From positions 188,001 to 248,000 of the forward strand of contig JAQGDQ010000068.1 of the NCBI GenBank assembly GCA_030141605.1: 60,000 nucleotides of DNA, read 5' to 3'. The notes beneath the pieces are model-generated. The model was not told the origin of the DNA, made no database searches, and saw nothing but the letters and a program-made list of their open reading frames with translations. This document shows positions 11,410 to 33,479 of this stretch, in pieces. The stretch is from Tubiluchus corallicola (Eukaryota > Priapulida > Priapulimorpha > Priapulimorphida > Tubiluchidae). The translations under genes and the position numbers were made by a program. The first letter of the stretch is position 1. Each line of letters opens with the position of its first letter.

Positions 11410-12625
11410 GAAACGATACTATCCCAAAATAAGGATCGGATTGCGGATATACATAGAAAATTGGAATGCGGACCAGATACCGATAAAAAATTAGTCGATC
11501 CGCTGATTTCTGACCGCAACCCTAGTTCGCAACTTCGTATCGGTAGCGAATCATCGAAATTCCCGGATCCGTAACATATTTGGTCCGCACATGAGATACA
11601 CGATCCGCTGAAAATCATCACGTATCTATTAGCAGCGATGCACAACTGCTCTACTAAATTAATTCAAATCCGCGTTTTTAGCAATTTTTCCCATCCGCAT
11701 CAAAAAAAGGCAAACTAAGACACTTATTTACAGTCGCTAGGTCAACAGACAACATTAGCCATAGGCTACTTTAAGCGACTTTTAAAGAATACAACAACAC
11801 TGAGACGCTATAAATATATAACACAGATAACAACTGTTTGTGCAGGTGAACGTAAGATTCGCACTCGCGGTGAAGCGCCCACAGTCCGTTACCATAACCA
11901 CTCGGCCCCTGTACTGAACTGCCAGCATGACTATTTTTAATTCAAATCCGCATAATAATCTGCATTTTTACCTTCGTTCAAAAAATAAAAATATTTTAAA
12001 TCAACGTTGCAATGTGTCTACTGGGTGGTTTGATTTTCATTGATTATTTGCGACTGTAAGAGGGACTATTAGAGCATCTCTATCTGATGTTATCGTGTTA
12101 TTTAACATTAGTATTTTTAATAACAAATAATATATTTTTCCACTGCTGCTGCTGTTGCTACTAACAGTAGATATCTTTATTGCTCATAATTATAATTTAT
12201 GCTGCACATTGGATACATGAAATTCGTTCATTTCGGTTCAGCTTTGCACAGTTTAGTAGAAAGAATTAGCACAACAAATTCGCAGCTGTAAGAAATTCGC
12301 AGCTACAACTTCAACTGTATATGAATTTAAATGATACAAATGAAATAAAGATTTAAAAAGAAAAAATATTTGATATTGAAACGTGTTTATAGTATAGCCT
12401 GCTATTAAGCGTTTTGATTGATGTGGGAACGTAAGAAAATTTAAAGCGATTTGTTCTTGCAAAGCACTCATTTAATGATTGTTGAAGCTAAGTATTATTT
12501 TCATTTATTCGTCATTTTCAATACCAGATTCGCAATCCGAACTATCCTTATTTGGGATCGTGCCGCGATCCGGTTTGCTCATCACTGCTTCGCGTTCGCA
12601 ACTCGCAAGCTGGATAGGGCAACTA
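11410..12625. repeat. Possible transposon with similar inverted segments
   Basis: The sequence at about 11413-11455 (ATCCCAAAATAAGGAT...GGATTGCG) resembles the reverse complement of about 12515-12560. Both neighbourhoods are rich in GATCCG/TCGCAAC words unlike the AT-rich surroundings. An ATCCGC-containing 17-bp word is also directly repeated near 11660 and 11937. This suggests a degraded DNA element of about 1.2 kb with inverted ends. No transposase was recognised. Confidence 0.3.
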
Positions 12626-13715
12626 CCATGTTATTAGCTTATTGCTGCAGTTGCCGTTTAGTTGCAACATCAGCAGCTGTGTTATTTAGAAAGTCAGTAA
12701 CTAGAAGTCTGATGATTTTAGTTTATGTGCTGCGTGACATTCTTCTGGTTTTCTGCGGCGGTGATTTAGTGAACATGTTAGCAGTTAAATAAGTAAATTA
12801 CCATGAACGTGTACTATGTCGTTTAGAAATAAGCTTCGTTACTGTAAGAGATAAAGTGCGTAAATTTTTAAGCGATTTCAATTCGGTACAAATAGAGGTG
12901 GTCAACCAGATTCATCGACCCATCGTGTTGTGTAATAGGCAGGTTTCGGCTAACATCGTGTGATGGAACAGGATGATCATAATACAAGAATTAACTAAAC
13001 TAATGATGCGTGCAGGCAGACCCTTAAAGTTAAAGTCTTTGACATTGTTACGGAGAATGGTAATAAATTTTCAGCTAACAAGTTAACAAATGTTCAACTT
13101 TTGTCAGTCAGCATCACATAAGTTTAATCTTATTGCAGCATCATAGTTAACTAGAGCTAGTTGCCAACATTTCTTGCTTAGTTGTCGGCCGAGACTGGCA
13201 CATATCATTTTTTTATTAGAAGCACAACTGTGTACCAATAAGTAATAATGATCGCTTAGCTGATTACGAGTAGTGAAAAAGAAGTAATTATTAGCATGTC
13301 AGAGACTTATTAGCATGAAATTTAACTCTGCTGGAAATGATTAAATAGATCTGTCAGAAAGCAGGGTTAGTGTAGTAACTAATGAGTAATAGTGTAAAGC
13401 TGTTATTAAATCTAGTTTTAATAATAGTAGGCCTATTGATATAATTATACATGAATAGTCATTGTTTTAATGAATTGAAAGACTCATTTCAATGAAAGAG
13501 TTCATGACATTCCATAAAAAATTAGAACGAATGCTCTAGAATATTCCAGTCTGAATGTTTTTTTAGGTAATTCCAAGATAGTGAATCTAGAATTCTAGAT
13601 GGTAGGTTATTCCAGCACACCATCTGGCCACCTATCATGCAGCATCTGATGTGGCATTTTATTACTCACATGCACATACATGAACTTGACATTTGTAATT
13701 ATAATTTTTTTGTAG
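12626..13715. other. Region 5' of the ebony-like gene; probable upstream intron or promoter
   Basis: There is no coding content that I can support. The sequence just before the first coding exon ends in a pyrimidine-rich TTTTTTGTAG acceptor (AG at 13714-13715). This implies at least one upstream non-coding exon that I could not locate. Confidence 0.4.
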
Positions 13716-13749
13716 GAAATAATTGAAGTATCCTAGCAGTAAACAAAAA

Positions 13750-16700
13750 ATGGCATCTAACGAAGGTCGGCCAAGTATTATGGTGGGTGATATTGTTCCA
13801 CAATTAGAATTCAATAGCCTGCATGATTTATTCGAGTCACTTTTGTGTGCAGATGAAGGACCAGAAAAGGCTGAACTACTAAAAAATGATGCAGTATTTT
13901 TTGATGGCATCCGTATTACTTTTGCTGAATTGAATGCAAAAGCAAACATATTAGCCCGAATACTTACAGAAAAAGTAACTGAAAGAAATGACCGTCAAGA
14001 GCTGTCAAAAAAGGACAAGATTGTGTTGGTAGACATGATGCCAAGTGACAGTTTGGTGATTAGTCTGTTTGCAATACATAAGATAAATGCAGCATATCTG
14101 CCAGTTGATCCCACCTTCCCATCTAGTCGTATAAAATATATAGTAGATGATGCAAAACCTTTGTTTATCTTGACTGACAATATATGGGTTTCTCTTGAGG
14201 AAGCTATGGTTAATCAGCATGAGCTGTACCCCGTGCATCTGTTTGCTGATCTGATGAAGCAAAGTGAGTTGGTTTCTGATAAAAATCTTGCTCATAACGA
14301 AAGACTGCCACATTCGTATCACACGCCACTCCTTGCTTGTGTTCTTTATACGTCTGGAAGTACAGGGTTACCAAAAGGTGTCAGAATACCTCACAAATCT
14401 GTTCTTAATCGACTTTTCTGGCAGTGGGATTGTTTTCCATATAACAAAGGTGATGTGGGATGTTTCAAAACTGCACTTACGTTTGTTGACCATATCCAAG
14501 AAATCTTTGGGGCTCTTCTTTATGGAGTTCCTCTGGTAGTGGTACCAGTAGCTACAACTCACAATCCACAAAGTCTGGTGATGTTATTGGAAACACGAGG
14601 CGTAACTCGGTTAGTAATGGTGCCTTCATTGTTAAGGATGCTTTTGGCTTATTTCCAATTAAATCCTTCAAAGAAATATTTATCAAAGCTTACTTTCTGG
14701 GTATGCAGTGGTGAGACATTACCCATTGATTTACTAAGAGACTTTTTTCAGTATTTTAATTCGGGCTACACTATGTGTAATTTCTATGGCAGTACAGAGA
14801 TAATGGGTGATGTAACGGCACAAAAATTTGATTCAATTGCCAGTGTAGAAGAAAATATGTACAAAGGTATAGTGCCAATAGGCAAGCCTATATACAATAC
14901 CATGATATGTTTGCTTGACGATAATCTAAAACCTGTCCGCATTGGTGAGACAGGTGAAATGTTTGTATCTGGTCTGAATCTTGCTGCTGGCTATGTTGGC
15001 AGATCCGAAGAAGCCAAACAGAGATTCATGCCAAACGCTTTGTGTGATTTGCCAGGATACAGTTTCATGTTTCGGACAGGCGACTATGCCAGGATTGCAA
15101 ATGATGTAATCGTATTTGAAGGAAGGAAAGATGCACAAGTGAAAGTCAGAGGTCACCGTGTTAATCTTACTGAAATTGAAAGTGCTGGAAAGGGCATTAC
15201 AGGTAATTAAGATGTTGTGCATTTACCGATCTTTTGTTGTGATGCGCACGTGAATGCTTCAGTTGGTCAGTGCATTTAAATTAAGCTACTAAAACCTTGA
15301 GAATTATTTACTGTTATTAGTGAGTTAATTTGTGTACAACATTTGATTATTTTAACATTTTATTATCTAATCATTTTATTTTGTCTTCATTACTTTTTTA
15401 TTTTTTGGTTTTGTTTTATCCCCGTCTTTTAATTCTACAGGTGTTGAGAAACTTGTAGCACTGTGCTATCACCCTAACAGAAAAACTCAAGCAATTGTGG
15501 TGTTTTTCAAGAGAGATGATGGTAGTAAACTGAGTGAAGTTGACGTGCAACACTACTTTCATAATAATCTTCCTTCATATATGCTCCCAGAGGTTATGAA
15601 TGTTGTTGAAATGCCATTGCTCATTAATGGCAAGATTGACAGACAGGCTCTGCTGTCCATGTACAGTGAAAGAATTCTAAAGACGAAAAGACTTTCTGTG
15701 TGTTGGAGCGACTTTTCTGGTGCAACTAGAGCTGTAGCTGAAACTGTTGTGTCAGCGACTGCACAAGTTCTCGCATTGCCCCCAAAACACGTTAGACTTA
15801 CTGACAATTTCTTCGAAATTGGAGGAAATTCTGTGAACGCAATTTTGTTTGTTGCTGAGGTTTACAATAGAGGGTACTTTGTAGCAATAACAGATTTTAT
15901 AAGTGCAACATCGCTGGAAAAAGTTATAGACATGTGTACGCCAGCAGTGGAAAAATCAAGGTTGCTAGAGCACCATACTCACGAGTTGTATGATGAATAC
16001 ATGTGCATTCCGCTTTCGGAATGTAGCAATCCTATGGCATTGTTGTATATTACTGCTGATAGTTTTTCTAGAAAGGGTGACATGGAACGCCACTTACCAG
16101 ATGTACAACCAGAGCTGTTTGCAGATTTCATGAAAACTTTTTGGGACGATGTTTTAAGATCCAAAGAAACTTTTGTGGTTCTGGATAAAAATGATAGGGT
16201 CTTGGCAGGTGCTATTAACTTTGACCTAGACAATGAGCCTAATGTGGTATTCCCACCAGAGTTGGCACCTATTCCAGCGGTGTTACAACGATCTGAAGAA
16301 GACGGCATTAAGGTTCTCAAACAGAGGGATGTGAAAAAGTGTCTGGTGAGCTTCATGATGGCGACGGATGTTTCTCTTCCATTTCAAGACAATGTGAAGC
16401 TCATAACATTAATGGAAGAAGAAGTGATAAATGTAGCAAGACGCTTTGGATATGAGTGCATACTTACTTCCAACACAAACGTCATAACCCAGGTAAGAGA
16501 TACAATGTTCTAAAGGAACAGAAACAGAAGGAAGGAGAAAAGGGGATTATGAATTGAGTGCAACAGAAAGAAGCAAAAGAATGAATGGGTTAGAAAAGGA
16601 GGGCATTAAGACAATGAAGGAAAGGAGAGCAAGGAAGAGGAGGGAAGAGTGAACAAAAATAGAGAATTCAAAAGAGGTCTCATTCGCTTGTTTACATGCT

Positions 16701-17489
16701 TCCACTATTTCAAGAGGAGAGAAGTAGAAAGATCAGAATAAGGAAGTGAAAGAGGCAAGGAAAAAAACAACCCAAAGATAATGCAACATTAAAAGCTAAT
16801 GATTTAAAAAAATTTATATATCTACTCTAATTATAAATAAATTAAAATACATTGTAACAGTGAAATGCACCTATTATTTAAATTTGTCATACTTTTATGA
16901 CCAAACAATTTTAAATGTGAAAATTCAAAACAGTTTGATCGACCATTTGAATAGCTCCTCGTTTAAGCAACACGACTGCTCATTTTCACCTTTGATGACA
17001 GAGAGAAAGTTATCTTAAATCTCTTAGGGGTAGCGAATTTACAATAAATTAAAATGTTAGTTTTTAATGAGATGCTTTCTGATCCTCTCAGAGAGTAGCT
17101 TTTAAGTTTATCAAAAACTGGATCTTTTAGCCTACTGTTTAATTTCTCCGCATTTCAATTCCATACTTAATACAAAATGCATCATTTTTATGTCAAATTA
17201 TGCGGCACCTGGTATGCAGCTGCTGTGCAGCATTTCTTTCAGATATGTTTATCTTTGTTTGAAACACAGCTCATACACATTTACGTTTGTGTTATGCTTT
17301 TTGGTGAAAATTAAATATTAATTAATGATTTTTTTATTACAGCAAATTTGCCGAAGCCATGGTTATGAAGAAGTTAGTCTGGTCGAATTTTGCAAGTTTG
17401 AATTTGAGGGCAGGTACCCTTTTTTAGATGCACCTCCAGGCCATGGGGCATTGTGTGCTATCAAATTTTTGAATTCTTCAGGACAGTAG
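13750..17489 (+). CDS. ebony: Ebony-like NRPS-type beta-alanyl amine synthase, 3 exons, complete
   Basis: Exons are 13750-15202 (5' UTR from 13716), 15441-16492 and 17343-17489. Phases match at both introns and give 883 residues, close to Drosophila Ebony (about 880). The ATG at 13750 has A at -3 and G at +4. Adenylation domain motifs: LYTSGSTGLPKG (199-210), YGSTE (346-350), FRTGDYAR (441-448), GRKDAQVKVRGHR (458-470) and the A10 lysine in NGKID (K549). A carrier domain has FFEIGGNS with the phosphopantetheine serine at about 615. The last roughly 230 residues correspond to Ebony's GNAT-like amine-selecting domain, which in flies condenses beta-alanine with dopamine or histamine. The domain order A-PCP-AS without a normal condensation domain is diagnostic. 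Substrates here are inferred by family. AASDH is excluded by the absence of PQQ repeats. Confidence 0.92.
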
Positions 17490-17742
17490 CCAATTAGTAC
17501 ACATTATTACCATTATTTGCAGAGAATACCTAATTCCATTCTCTTGAATTTCAAGAAGCGTGTAATTTTTTATGAAACCTAACAGAAATAATTAATGGTA
17601 TGAAAAGCTTTAACAGACTTATTAAAGGAGAAATGTCATCTAACTAAAGGAATGCAGTTAAGCACTGGAAGTAACTATTTCCTGGCATGATGATGTCCTG
17701 GGTCAATCTTATAAAATATTAAATGTTTCTCAGAAAGGAAAT

Positions 17743-17748
17743 AATAAA
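17743..17748 (+). terminator. Candidate polyadenylation signal of ebony-like gene
   Basis: AATAAA lies about 250 bp after the TAG stop. It is the first canonical hexamer downstream on this strand that I noted. It would give a short 3' UTR. Confidence 0.4.
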
Positions 17749-17945
17749 TTCAGAAAAGTGAACAAATGTCGTAAGAAAATAAGGGGCATGTCAAGTCTTT
17801 GATAGTTCAGTCCCACCCATCTCCATTATGTGGATTCTCTAACATTTTCAAGTTCGCATTTGCTCATGCTCTTGTAATTATCCAGTATTTTTGGACATAT
17901 TTACTCTCAACTTTTCACATTTCCTCCTTTGGAATACTTGGAAAA

Positions 17946-18411
17946 TAGACACTTAGGCAATAGACATTTGAATAGTAGGGCGTTTGGACAGTAGACATTT
18001 GGGCAATATATACGTGAGCATCACACTCGGGCAGTGGATACTTTAAGCACATGCTGCAGAATGATTTTACAAGGAACACTGCCAGTCTTGCTTGCTACCT
18101 ATTTACCTACCCACCTACCTGAAAATATAGAAAAATCAAAATAATAAAAAAGAAGAACGGGGTGGAGGGGAGAAGTTAAGAGAAGAAATGAGAAAAAAGA
18201 TAGATAGTTGGCGATTAATATTTAAAGAACTGTACAGTCACAGTGTCCGCTGTTAAAATGTTCTGCTGCATTTGCATTACGAAAGTATCCACTGCCCAAG
18301 TGTCCACTATCCACGTGTCTTTTGCTCAAATGTGCTACTGCCCATGTGTTGGCTGCTCAAGTGTCATTAGCCATTTGAAGTGTGCACGTCTCAAACGTTG
18401 TCTGTCCAAGT
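17946..18411. mobile_element. Fold-back type element with minisatellite inverted arms
   Basis: The left arm (about 17946-18075) is built of roughly 18-20-bp units of the type TTGGRCARTAGACA. The right arm (about 18246-18411) holds the reverse-complement units (TGTCCACT, CTGCCCAAG). GGGCAGTGGATACTTT in the left arm and its exact complement at 18281-18296 pair perfectly, and the complementarity continues inward through GCTGCAGAA/TTCTGCTGC. A unique loop of about 170 bp separates the arms. This is the architecture of fold-back (Galileo-like) elements. No transposase is present. Confidence 0.6.
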
Positions 18412-21400
18412 GACCATGATTGCAAAGGTCTGTTGTTCATGGGATTTGTTCTGTCTGTAATTGATAGTCTTAAAATTAAAATTATATGTACAAGCTTTTG
18501 CTTATATATAAAAGTTTAATTATTTGTTTGTTTATATAAATTGCCCCAAACAAGGCCAATTGAGCTAATTCATATATGTTTGAATTTAATATTTCGTTTT
18601 TGAATTTCCTAATATCTTGTTTTTAGTTTTTACATTTTACTCTGATGATGGGCTTGTTTATTTTCCAAATTGTTGCCTTGCCAGAATAGATGTCACTATG
18701 CTCTTTTCAACAATTGCTATTGTGTTGCTCCGTTAAACTAAAAATTAAAATGCGGTGTGCCACATTTTAGGAAAATGCTGAAATAGGTCCGAAAGCCCGA
18801 ATGTTTAAGAAAACATGCAAGCTCAGCTCAGATGAGTAATCTTATTGCCAAAACAGGTATTACTGAAAATGAAAGTGACACATGTATGATCAAATTATTT
18901 AACTTTTGAAGTATATTTAGATTTTTGTAAATATGAGCATTTATACTAACTTTTATGAGCACTATAATGCCATATGTAGTTGTATCGTACATACTGTTTT
19001 CTGAGCAAATTTGTTAAATTACTAATGAGCAGTTTACATTGTAATAATTATCAAACATCACTTCATTTCAAATATTTAAAACAACGACAGACAGTTTACA
19101 TCCTATGGTACCTCTGCTCATTTGTTCAACTTATTAACCATTACAATTATGTTTAATTTAACCATACAGTTTATTTGTCTGAGATTAAAAACATTTTCTT
19201 TGTTATAGTAAGTTCATTTACTATTTTCAAGGACTTTATTCCATCAGGTACAATTGATTAATGGTCGAAACTCCAGCTAAGAATCTCAAATTGTGTTTGT
19301 AGAGGTACATGACTATAGATGACCGTTTGGTCTTCTCCTTTTCCACTCCCTAATATATTTGATATTCAGTAATATTGCATTTTGCGTAATGTTATAACTT
19401 TTGCGTTATTATATTAATGGGTACATTATGTGGATGGGCAATGTTCTATGTCGTTAGTCATACTCATAGAGCTTTTCAGTTTGTTCATTATTCCCTACTT
19501 TAGATTAGTTTTAGTTGTGGCTGTTAGTTATTTTTTGTTAACGTTTGTTATTAACTTCCTCCAGGGTGCATTAGTATTCTCGTCACCAACTGTTTGTATT
19601 ATAAGGTCTCAACTTTTATGCAGCAAACCTATTTGCTAGAAAATCAATACTCGTTTTCACAGGCGTTTCTCCTGCTGTAGCATAGGCGTTTCCTGCAATA
19701 CTGAACTATTTTTTTGATGTAGGTCGACCACAAGTCTACAGTCTGAGTTGATAATTTTAGATATCTTACTATAAACGTAAACTATAGTAGGTGCATGTAT
19801 AACTTCTATGTAGAGTGAACCCAAATGCCGGAAATTGAATAAAGGTCAAAACTGTAGATGAACTATCACTGGGGGTTACGCTGTGCCTGTAATTTCTGCA
19901 GTCATTTTTGCGGAATTGACAATCGGTTTCTAACGTAAAAGTGAAAATAATTCCTGCACGTCGTTCTCGTATGTCTTCATAATGGGTTAAATTGTTGAAG
20001 TATGTTATAACTTTGTATGTTAAGTATATATTTGTTACATGGGTTATTTCATTTTTCAGAGTTTTTGTGTGTGTGGTAAAGCTAGACCTACACAAAAATT
20101 AATATTGATGATAGTGATTTAGCGAGTATGTATATGATGTGTGTACATTGCCTGTATTTTATACATGTTCAATATTGAAATAATAAAATTTATTGGTACA
20201 TTTTAGTTCATAAGTTACTCTTTTTATCTGTGATAATTATTTTTCTAGAAATTGCAATGGTGAAAACTCGTAAGTTCATTAAAAAAAGAAAATAAGCAAA
20301 GCGCGCTTTTTATTAAGTGCCATATTGAATAGCTACATTGAATGCTGGAACTAGAATTAAAACTTTATTGTGGGTGCAGCTTTCCTGTAATTGCAAACTC
20401 ACTAATTCAGATATATAAATTGCAGCACTATTCTCTCGTTACACCATTCGCGAGTAACAATGCACACTATAATCCTGTATATCCAGCTCGCATGGATAGA
20501 GTAATTCTGTAACAAAGAGTGATTTCTGTTTTCACTCTTATTACGTACATGTGTTCGCAAACCATAAAATTGATCGTAACTTTACGTAGTGATCACAGAA
20601 CTATTATTATTCCTGACGCAGTAGTAAGTGCATATATAATAACTTACACATTTAAAAGTTTAGTAAGTACATGTAGGTTAATTTTGCAATCATCATTAGA
20701 CATAAACAGAAGCAGTGAAATTTGTGGCTTCTATAATTACAACTTGTTACCCAAGTTACAATGCAGAGAATAATACGCAACAATGTTTACTTTGGCTACG
20801 TACTGGTATTGTCGAAATATAGGTTATCGAATGGTGTTTGTGGCAAGCAGATTCATAAAGCTGCTATTCAATTTTAATAAGTGGTGTATTTCAAACGCTT
20901 TCATCATAACTATACTATGGAAGGCGCAGCAAATAAAACAAGCAGTCTTTTATGGTAACTGTGATAGAGCGTGGGGATGCCAATAATACCATTATGCCAG
21001 ATAAAAACAAGGCGTTGTAAATCGTGAAATACGTATTAACTTATTTCATGGAAACCAGATGCAATTTATAAATATTCTGAAATCGCATTAACTTTAAATT
21101 TTAACAACGTATTTCTTATTGAAAGGTAAAATTTTGTATAACTTATACTCAATAATCGGTTTCCTGTACAGTGATAGTGTGTTACAAGATTATGGCGGGC
21201 ATTCAGTCTCTGGGTAATATAGCCTTGTAAAGCTGAATTGTACACAGAGGTGGGCAAATGTGATTGGAATACATGCACGTAAATTAAGGAACAACTTTAT
21301 CTTATTATTTAAGTTATCTCTAAATTAATAAACGCTGAAGAAGCAAATGAACTTGGTGGCATTTTGGTGTGTGCTTGTGCGTGTTTGTCAGAGTGTCTGT

Positions 21401-21990
21401 TTGTGTGTTTTTAGAAGATATCAACGAAATGAGTTATGAATGACTTGAATTGCAGAATTTAGACTTAATTTTCACGAGATAGAATAGACACATGATTGAT
21501 TCTGAGGAAATAAGATGTTTTCCCAATGTAGTAAAAGATACCATCTTTCCATTGCTGTCCTCATAGACTCGCACTTCAAGACGAACAGTTGGATGTATTT
21601 TAGAGAATCCCTAGAATTTGTCGCCGCTTAGCTCAAGCCAGTCCAGTTTTCGGTACTGCAAGTATATGAATAAGTTTACCTATGGGTTAATACATTTAAC
21701 ATCGAAAAAAATAATTGCAACGTTCTTCAGTTGTGGACTTTTCTCAGAGTTTGAGAAAAGAAAGCGGAAAATGTTAATTTAATTGCTTGCAGAACTGCTT
21801 CGTGGTGTTGTCGATGTTACTTATTAGGACTAATGCTGTTGCCAGTAATGATGCTCTTGTTCTTGTTAGACGTGCACAACAAATCAACGACTCAGTGTAT
21901 TTGTAAGACTGGATGTCAAAGTTTTGCAGTTACTATAAAACCCCGCGTTGCTGTTTTTGTACATTTTGTTGCAGTTCGTTTTTAATACAA
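18412..21990. other. Gene-free intergenic sequence
   Basis: Long AT-rich sequence between the convergent ebony-like and SLC5 genes. Frames of up to about 108 codons occur, but none shows family motifs, splice context or composition bias. I see nothing I would call. Confidence 0.5.
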
Positions 21991-21994
21991 GTGC

Positions 21995-22510
21995 AACCGT
22001 CGGCTCTACCATTACGCAAACTAGGTAGTTGCCTAGGAACCCTAATTCTGTAAGAAATTCTTTAATTTTGAAGTTTAGCCTAAGTTATAACATACTGTAT
22101 GTGCAGAATTCTTTAAGTTGGAACAGTTAACGAAACGAAACGAACTAGTTGCGTTATTTTCCAGTCAAAATGTATGAGTTATTAATGCTAGCAAATATCT
22201 TCTCGTTGCAAAACACCTAGAAAGTCATTTCACACACCCAAGACGTACAATAATGTCATAAATTCAATTTCAAATTCAATCAACACAAGCTGTAGATAGG
22301 TGACTACGCTTAATTAGTACATTCATTATAATGCATGTAAGAGCCTACCACACAGGTACCATTATACGTTACTGTGCTATTATAACATAAGAAAAATTCA
22401 ATTTTGCGGGTGTGGCGTGGACCGTGGGGGAAGGGTTGATCGTTGAGGAGGGGGCGCTAAAAATACTTTTGCCTAGGCGTCAAACTACCTAAAGGCAACC
22501 CCTGGGTACA
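21995..22510. repeat. MITE-like repeat with imperfect terminal inverted repeats
   Basis: The left end carries CTAGGTAGTTGCCTAGG (about 22021-22037). The right end, read in reverse complement, carries TTAGGTAGTTTGACGCCTAGG (about 22472-22492). The two share a 10-bp and a 7-bp block in the same order. There is no coding capacity between them. The superfamily is unknown and I found no clear target duplication. Confidence 0.35.
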
Positions 22511-23332
22511 ACTTGCACAATATCAGTTGTGAAATGTATACAGTTCAGCTCACCGATTCTCCAGAAGAGACGTTGCCATTCTTGGTCTTTTCTTGTGACG
22601 ATGATACCCATTTCTGCGTTTCTAGATGTTTAAAGCATTGCAATTTTGTTACGGGTTCGAAGAATAACCTTCTGTCCAGCTGCTTTTTAACGCCACCTAA
22701 AATACTGTGTACATGTATTTTACACAAGTATTGCTTTGTGTCTGACGTTGCACCAATGTGTGTATGAATGTTTTAACAAACTGCACAAGAAAAGCCCCAA
22801 AACAACAACAACGATAACAACGAATTTACTTTTCACACGTAGCACTACAGCCGAAATGGGCTCGTCAGGATGTTTCAGAAGAAACTGCACAGTAGAAATA
22901 TGGTGACATGCTGAAATATGCTGATCAAACCACAATGAAATATGGTTGAGGATTAAGCCGTAGAGTAAAATATTATACTACCGGGTGTTAAAAACCTTTT
23001 GCTGGGTGTGTACAGAAGTAACGAGTAGCAATAAAGAACAATTTATTACATCAAAATATAGCTTAAACAGTTGCGATTCTATCACACCATCAGAATTTAT
23101 TCTCTAAGCCTCGGGTGTCTTGCATGGGCTTCAGTTTTGAGAGGTATGATCGGAGCAGCGATTCGCAGGACTTCAGATCATCTAACAAATCTAGCAGATA
23201 TCTCACAAGTTTGTCTTTTGAATACTGATCAGTGACACGTTCCTGGATCACCTAAGCGACTACTTTGCTCTTCAGGATAACACCAATGTGTTTTTACTGA
23301 TTGAGTTTCAGCGAATTTCCGCGCCATTCAGC
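22511..23332. other. Gene-free sequence downstream of SLC5 gene
   Basis: No supported feature. Candidate minus-strand AATAAA hexamers occur here (complement of TTTATT at about 23042 and 23096). They could serve a longer SLC5 transcript. Confidence 0.4.
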
Positions 23333-23382
23333 TCAGACGATTTTCAGGTCACTGCGCCGATCAAACCCTTTAAGATCGCAGG
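23333..23382 (-). CDS. Alternative terminal exon of the SLC5 gene (candidate)
   Basis: Exon 13 of the symporter has a good internal donor (ACAG then GTAACC, GT at 24055-24054). Splicing from there to the acceptor TTGTGCAG (AG at 23384-23383) keeps the frame and adds 16 residues, ending in SDLKIV with a TGA at 23335-23333. Total length would be 549. Without splicing the frame ends GNLYKQ at 24036. An AATAAA on the minus strand (23648-23643) lies between the two and favours the unspliced end. Both could be used. Confidence 0.3.
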
Positions 23383-23642
23383 CTGCACAAGACAACCGAA
23401 GCTTTTATACTCAGGGCATAATATTTTTTGCAACTTTTCAGCAATACTTTGATGTAATAAATTGTTTTGTACTGCTATTTGTTTTTGTGCCACCTAGCAA
23501 ACATTGCGTGCCACCATGTACGATAACTATTGGGAACTGTAGTCAAAACTTGCAGACATAAACAGGACAACTTTCATGTTATGAAAAACACGCTTAAGTT
23601 CATCGGGTTAGATGCTTTGAACAACACTTTATAATAAAAGGC

Positions 23643-23648
23643 TTTATT
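23643..23648 (-). terminator. Candidate polyadenylation signal of SLC5 gene
   Basis: AATAAA on the minus strand, about 390 bp after the stop at 24036 and before the candidate alternative exon. It fits the short-tail version of the transcript. Confidence 0.35.
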
Positions 23649-24035
23649 TTCTACAAAATGAACAAGGACGTCTAAATTACGTTAGCACAATGACGTAAAA
23701 TAATATTTGCTAATTTGATAAATTAAATTGCGAATCAGTGCAGACGCTGAAGAGAAAATGGATATTTTGGACAGCTGTAAATGAGCTAAGCTGCCTTACT
23801 CCTATGGCTCTTACTCTATACCCAAGTTGTTTATCAAAAGTACAGGAATGCAACAGCTTTAAGCAGCTGGGCTGTTTCTGAGACTGAGCTCATAAGCACT
23901 TGGCAAAGCAAAATTTAATTCAATTACGAAGAGAGAATCCAATCGAGACAAGTTGCAGTTACATGACCTACACATTCATAATTTTTGTTTCCCTTAATTT
24001 TGCGATTAGTGTAGAGGAAAACTAACAAGCTCAAG

Positions 24036-33479
<9,444 letters not shown>

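Noticed and set aside
12451-12792. 113-codon plus-strand frame
   Set aside because: It overlaps the putative degraded DNA element, has odd composition and matches no family I know.
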